Shown here one piece after another: positions 52,088 through 55,514 of a DNA stretch of 55,514 bases. The DNA is from Myxococcota bacterium. Lineage in GTDB: Bacteria; Myxococcota_A; UBA9160; SMWR01. How positions within the stretch are numbered: the first letter of the stretch is position 1; the number at the start of each line of letters is the position of its first letter. The stretch lies in NCBI GenBank assembly GCA_022447545.1, contig JAKVBI010000003.1, positions 139,280 through 194,793 on the forward strand, in the 5' to 3' direction. Under the pieces are notes generated by a model. It did not search any database. It saw only the letters and a program-made list of their open reading frames with translations, and was not told the origin of the DNA. The translations under genes were made by a program, and so were the position numbers.

Positions 52088-52872
52088 CCGCGAAGCAACA
52101 CGTTCTGGTGACAGGCGCCCTGGGCCGCATGGGCGAACGGGTGCGGGCTCTGCTCGACTCGGAGCCGAGCCTGGAGTTGGCCGCGGCCCTCGAGGCCCCG
52201 GGCCATCCGAGCATCGGGCAGGAGATCGCGCCGGGCATTCGGCTGGAGGACAATCCAGCGACCGCCCTCGAGGGCTGCGACGTGGCCATCGACTTCAGCG
52301 TCCCCGACGCCACCCTGACCAACCTCGACTGGGCGGCGCGCGCGGGTGTCGCCTACGTGACGGGCACCACCGGCCTCGACGAGGCTGGGCGGAACGCCCT
52401 CGTAGGCCACGCCGAGCACATCCCGATTCTCCACGCTCCCAATTTCTCGGTGGCCGTCAACGCGTTGATCTGGCTCACCCAGCAGGCCGCCCAAAAGCTC
52501 GGCGAGGGCTTCGACGCCGAACTGGTCGAAATGCACCACTCCGCCAAACGCGATGCACCCAGTGGCACGGCGCTGCGGCTGGCCCAGGCCGTTGCCGACG
52601 GACGTGGCATCGATCTCGAAGAGAACCTGGTCCTCGAGCGGGCAGGCGACATCGGGGCACGACCCGAGGGAGCCATCGGCGTCCAGAGCCTACGGGCGGG
52701 CGATTGCCCGGGAGAACACACCGTGCTGTTCGTGGGTGGAGGCGAGCGCCTGGAACTCACCCACCGGGCCGCCACGCGCGATCACTTCGCACGGGGCGCC
52801 GTACGAGCCGCAGCCTGGTTGGTGGGCCGTGAGCCTGGCCTCTATACCATCGAGCAGATGCTGGGCTTCTGA
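52084..52872 (+). CDS. dapB: 4-hydroxy-tetrahydrodipicolinate reductase
   Basis: NAD(P)H-dependent reductase following DapA. The 262-residue protein has the dinucleotide site VLVTGALGRMGERV, IDFSVPDATLTNL, GTTGL, APNFSVAVN and the catalytic EMHHSAKRDAPSGTAL. The GTG start overlaps the dapA stop. It ends the plus-strand argH-dap run and faces glnII, with a terminator between them. Confidence 0.97.
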   Translation: MTAKQHVLVTGALGRMGERVRALLDSEPSLELAAALEAPGHPSIGQEIAPGIRLEDNPATALEGCDVAIDFSVPDATLTNLDWAARAGVAYVTGTTGLDEAGRNALVGHAEHIPILHAPNFSVAVNALIWLTQQAAQKLGEGFDAELVEMHHSAKRDAPSGTALRLAQAVADGRGIDLEENLVLERAGDIGARPEGAIGVQSLRAGDCPGEHTVLFVGGGERLELTHRAATRDHFARGAVRAAAWLVGREPGLYTIEQMLGF

Positions 52873-52918
52873 AAGCACCGTTCACCTTGCCAGACTTTCG
52901 CCACGCCCCAATGGCTCC

Positions 52919-52958
52919 AAAAAAAACGGGCGCCGCGTGCCGAAGCCGCGGCGCCCGT
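52919..52958 (-). terminator. Rho-independent terminator of glnII
   Basis: On the minus strand a 12-bp perfect stem (ACGGGCGCCGCG with CGCGGCGCCCGT, nine-base loop GCTTCGGCA) is followed directly by eight T. It lies 41 bases after the glnII stop and 46 after the dapB stop; the T-tract orientation assigns it to glnII. Confidence 0.92.
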
Positions 52959-52999
52959 CGTGGAACCCCCCACCCGCAAAGCCGGTGGAGCCAGGTCGC

Positions 53000-53998
53000 T
53001 CACCCGCAGGTCGTCTCGACCAACAGGCGCGCCACCACGTAGGGGTCGATGTTGGAGCAGGGTCGTCGATCCTCCAGGTAACCCTTGCCGGCTTCCTTGG
53101 TATGGAGCGGAATCCGGATCGAGGCACCGCGGTCCGACACTCCGTACTTGAACTCCTTGTACGAAGCCGTCTCGTGCAGACCCGTCAAGCGGTCTTCGAG
53201 GCCCGCGCCGTAGTTGGCGATGTGGAGATCGGCCTTCTTGCCGAGCTTCTCGCAGGCCGCGATGATGACGTCGTAGCCACCATCGGCCCGCATGGCCTGG
53301 GTCGAGTAGTTGGTGTGGCAACCCGCGCCGTTCCAGTCACCCTTCATGGGCTTGGGCTCGAGCGAGATCACCACGCCGTGGTTTTCTGCAATGCGGTGAA
53401 GCAGATAGCGAGCCACGTGAAGGTGGTCGCCCACCTCGAGCAGGCCCGCAGGGCCAATCTGGAACTCCCACTGACCCGGCATGACCTCGGCGTTGATGCC
53501 CGCCAGGGCAAGCCCCGCATGGAGGCACGCATCGATGTGTTCGTCCGCAATGGCGCGCCCGAAGATGCGATCCGCGCCGGCGCCGCAATAGTAGGGACCC
53601 TGGGGTCCGGGATAGCCGCCGTCGGGGAAGCCCGCCGGGTGCCCGTCCACGGTCATCATCGTGTATTCCTGCTCGATCCCGAACCACGGGTCCTCGCCGG
53701 CAAATTTCGCAGCCGTCTCGGCGGCCGCCGCGCGGTTGTTGGTGTGACTCGGTGTGCCGTCCGCGTTGTAGACCTCGCACAGCACCAGAATGTTGTCACC
53801 GCCTCGCAGCGGGTCCGGGCAGGTGAAGACCGGTTTCAACACACAGTCCGAGGAATGACCCTCGGCCTGCTCTGTCGAAGAGCCATCGAAGCCCCAGACC
53901 GGAGGCTCGTCGCCCTTCTCCATGATCTTCGTCTTGGAGCGCAAATCGGGGGTGGGCTGAACGCCGTCCAGCCAGATGTATTCCGCCTTGATAGCCAT
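53000..53998 (-). CDS. glnII: Glutamine synthetase type II (eukaryote-like)
   Basis: ATP-dependent synthesis of glutamine from glutamate and ammonium. At 332 residues it is much shorter than GlnA (about 470) and has the GSII motifs EYIWLDGVQPTPDLRSKTK, WGFDGSSTEQAEG, WFGIEQEYTMM, MPGQWEFQIGP, GDWNGAGCHTNYST and RGASIRIP. GSII is known from rhizobia, actinomycetes and some other bacteria and is not controlled by adenylylation. The start is ATG 53998 with AAGGAAC upstream. It follows glnB and two palindromes. Confidence 0.96.
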   Translation of the reverse strand: MAIKAEYIWLDGVQPTPDLRSKTKIMEKGDEPPVWGFDGSSTEQAEGHSSDCVLKPVFTCPDPLRGGDNILVLCEVYNADGTPSHTNNRAAAAETAAKFAGEDPWFGIEQEYTMMTVDGHPAGFPDGGYPGPQGPYYCGAGADRIFGRAIADEHIDACLHAGLALAGINAEVMPGQWEFQIGPAGLLEVGDHLHVARYLLHRIAENHGVVISLEPKPMKGDWNGAGCHTNYSTQAMRADGGYDVIIAACEKLGKKADLHIANYGAGLEDRLTGLHETASYKEFKYGVSDRGASIRIPLHTKEAGKGYLEDRRPCSNIDPYVVARLLVETTCG

Positions 53999-54059
53999 GT
54001 TCTTTGTTCCTTCTACGCAAGGCGCCTCAACGGCGCCGATTAACTGCTTCAACCCTGTC

Positions 54060-54089
54060 GTTTCGCGAAACCCCGTAGTTTCGTGAAAC
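54060..54089. promoter_or_regulatory. Two tandem 12-bp palindromes upstream of glnII
   Basis: GTTTCGCGAAAC (54060-54071, perfect) and GTTTCGTGAAAC (54078-54089, one mismatch) have centres 18 bp apart, nearly two helical turns. They lie 62 to 91 bases upstream of the glnII start. Two equal sites in phase suggest cooperative binding by a dimeric regulator of unknown identity. They do not match the classical NtrC site. Confidence 0.6.
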
Positions 54090-54145
54090 CTTCCACTGCA
54101 ATGAGATCTGCGGCTCGCCTCGTGGTGTTCGCCACTCTTCGTCAA

Positions 54146-54167
54146 TCCGCGGTGTGGGAACCGCGGA
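54146..54167 (-). terminator. Hairpin just after glnB
   Basis: TCCGCGGT and ACCGCGGA pair exactly (8 bp, six-base loop) 18 bases after the glnB stop. No T-tract follows, so it is more likely an attenuator or mRNA-stabilising hairpin between glnB and glnII than a full terminator. A GGCGCC-N5-GGCGCC hairpin lies closer to glnII (about 54021-54037). Confidence 0.45.
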
Positions 54168-54184
54168 CCTCCGGAGAGAATGAG

Positions 54185-54580
<396 letters not shown>

Positions 54581-54657
54581 TTACTCTGATTCGCCGCCCG
54601 GCCTCTCTGGTCATTCGGCACCCCCGGGGGCACCTCACGGGCGAATCGCCAAGGGCG

Positions 54658-54672
54658 GCAATCTACCAACCA
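54658..54672 (-). promoter_or_regulatory. Candidate sigma-54 promoter of glnB
   Basis: On the minus strand TGG-N8-TTGC (TGGTTGGTAGATTGC) has the exact sigma-54 spacing but lacks the CAC after TGG. Transcription would start near 54646, giving a leader of about 120 bases. Sigma-54 control of glnB is common, so the context supports a moderate match. Confidence 0.42.
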
Positions 54673-54921
54673 CGGCCCCCGTTGGGGAACATTTTCTTGC
54701 GCATTGCGCCCCCCAATGAGCCCGTGGAACCGCGATTTTCATGGAGTGAAGAGCAAAGAACGTGCCGAGCCCGGCTCCGCCGCTCGGCGGGCGAGAGGGC
54801 CGGATGGCTCCGAGTCTGCTGCACCCTGCTCAGCCCGGGGGCAGGACCTGCCCAGGAGTTGGGCGCCTTGGGGCAGAGCCTCGGTCGGGAACGAGCGCGG
54901 GCCGCCCGGGGGCTGCTGCAA

Positions 54922-54953
54922 CAAGGGCGCGGTGTTTTCCCACCGCGCCCTTG
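54922..54953 (-). terminator. Strong hairpin after the porin gene
   Basis: CAAGGGCGCGGTG and CACCGCGCCCTTG form a perfect 13-bp stem with a six-base loop, 64 bases after the porin stop. On the minus strand only TTGTTG follows, so it is a probable terminator with a poor T-tract. Confidence 0.6.
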
Positions 54954-55016
54954 CATGAAAACCCGACCGCCCGGATTGGACGTCTGGGGTCAAGCCTGAT
55001 GAAACCCTGTGACGAC

Positions 55017-55514
55017 CTAGAAGGCGTAGACGAGTTGCCCCAGCCCCACGAGCTGTGAGCCCTCGTTGATGGAGCCATCGCCATCGGTGAAGCAGTTGTC
55101 GTTGGACGGGGCGTCGTTGGAACATTTGTCCCAACGCAACTCCACGCGGGCCGTCAGATGATCGGTCAGCGCATGATCCACCGTCCAGGTGAGCGCGTAG
55201 TTGGTGGTATCCGAAGTCGTGGCCCCCACGGTGCTCATCGCCTCGGTCATCAGCACCTCGAAACGAATGGCCACGCCGGTCGTGTCGTTCACTGCCAGAC
55301 GGCTCGCCAACGCCAGGCCCTTGGTGGTGGCCTCGGCGCCCGCGGCGGTTTCCCGCTTCAGGTAGTCGAAGTTCACCCAGGCTCCCAGATCATCGGACGG
55401 GTTCCAGGTGGCCACCACGTCGACCAGGTGGCTCGTGTCGTCCCCGCAGGTGCCACCCACGATGACGGTGGCTCCCGTGCCCCCATTGTTGCAGTCCGTG
55501 GCGTACATGTACGC
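55017..55514 (-). CDS. Outer membrane beta-barrel (porin-like) protein, partial
   Basis: The C-terminal 165 residues or so of a gene that continues past the window edge. Alternating amphipathic strands (HLVDVVATWNPSDDLGAWVNFDYL, cited as VVATWNPSDDLGAWVNFDYL; GVAIRFEVLMTEAM; NYALTWTVDHALTDHLTARV; ARVELRWD) and the terminal QLVYAF with C-terminal Phe are typical of outer-membrane barrels recognised by BamA. The pattern resembles the OmpL-like BBP2 porin family. Asp/Asn/Cys-rich loops (CSNDAPSNDNCFTDGDGS) may bind metal or form a disulfide. Its position upstream of glnB hints at a link to nitrogen uptake, which is inference. Confidence 0.8.
   Translation of the reverse strand, partial: AYMYATDCNNGGTGATVIVGGTCGDDTSHLVDVVATWNPSDDLGAWVNFDYLKRETAAGAEATTKGLALASRLAVNDTTGVAIRFEVLMTEAMSTVGATTSDTTNYALTWTVDHALTDHLTARVELRWDKCSNDAPSNDNCFTDGDGSINEGSQLVGLGQLVYAF

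Noticed and set aside
54021-54037. Sigma-54-like GG-N10-GC upstream of glnII
   Set aside because: The spacing arises from two GGCGCC arms of a hairpin; the rest of the -24 and -12 consensus is missing.

Overview
The window is a visibly GC-rich, densely packed bacterial chromosome segment from a Gram-negative organism. Evidence for the outer membrane is a prolipoprotein signal peptidase, several lipobox proteins (one LptM-like), a PBP1b-type synthase and a barrel protein ending in Phe. The order rplU-rpmA-obgE-proB-proA-nadD-rsfS-gpmI, selA/selD, a FlhG/MinD-like ATPase beside an HNH gene, several two-component proteins, sigma-54 control and HD-GYP signalling suggest a member of the former Deltaproteobacteria (Myxococcota/Desulfobacterota-like, probably uncultured). 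This placement is inference from gene content; no rRNA or tRNA gene was seen.

Layout. (1) 54-7384, minus strand: selA, HNH protein, FlhG-like ATPase, J-domain-like/HTH protein, rluD, pgeF, then rho. (2) 7385-8029: 645 bases without a gene, with nested inverted repeats. (3) 8030-19935, plus strand: RNase E/G, ribosomal proteins L21 and L27, Obg, proline synthesis (ProB, ProA), NadD, RsfS, GpmI, a ComF-type protein whose start appears non-canonical, and a SelD fused to an FAD oxidoreductase. (4) 19952-32251, minus strand: a PAS-HisKA-REC protein without an ATPase domain, grx-trxB, a response regulator/membrane protein/DUF1232 cluster, gshA, a Csd3-like M23 peptidase, and a tandem-domain ThyX followed by a secreted protein and a GNAT acetyltransferase. 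(5) 32488-38540, plus strand: a receiver-like/AAA+/histidine-kinase fusion with damaged ATP sites, an intact NtrC-type activator, a strong sigma-54 promoter with an upstream palindrome, an HD-GYP response regulator, then tatB-tatC. (6) 38605-43123, minus strand: an IclR regulator upstream of malic enzyme, nucleoside hydrolase and cytochrome P450. (7) 43517-48400, minus strand: aroF, PBP1b, a TPR lipoprotein that may be its activator, and lspA. (8) 48522-52872, plus strand: argH-lptM-dapF-dapA-dapB. (9) 52919-55514, minus strand: an incomplete porin, then glnB and a eukaryote-type glutamine synthetase, with candidate nitrogen-control sites.

Most genes are arranged in translationally coupled runs (ATGA, GTGA, TTGA or TGATG overlaps), and several use TTG starts with good Shine-Dalgarno sequences. 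The most interesting parts are the regulatory module at 32488-37300, the PBP1b/TPR-lipoprotein pair, the IclR-controlled P450 cluster, the tandem ThyX, and the paired palindromes between glnB and glnII.
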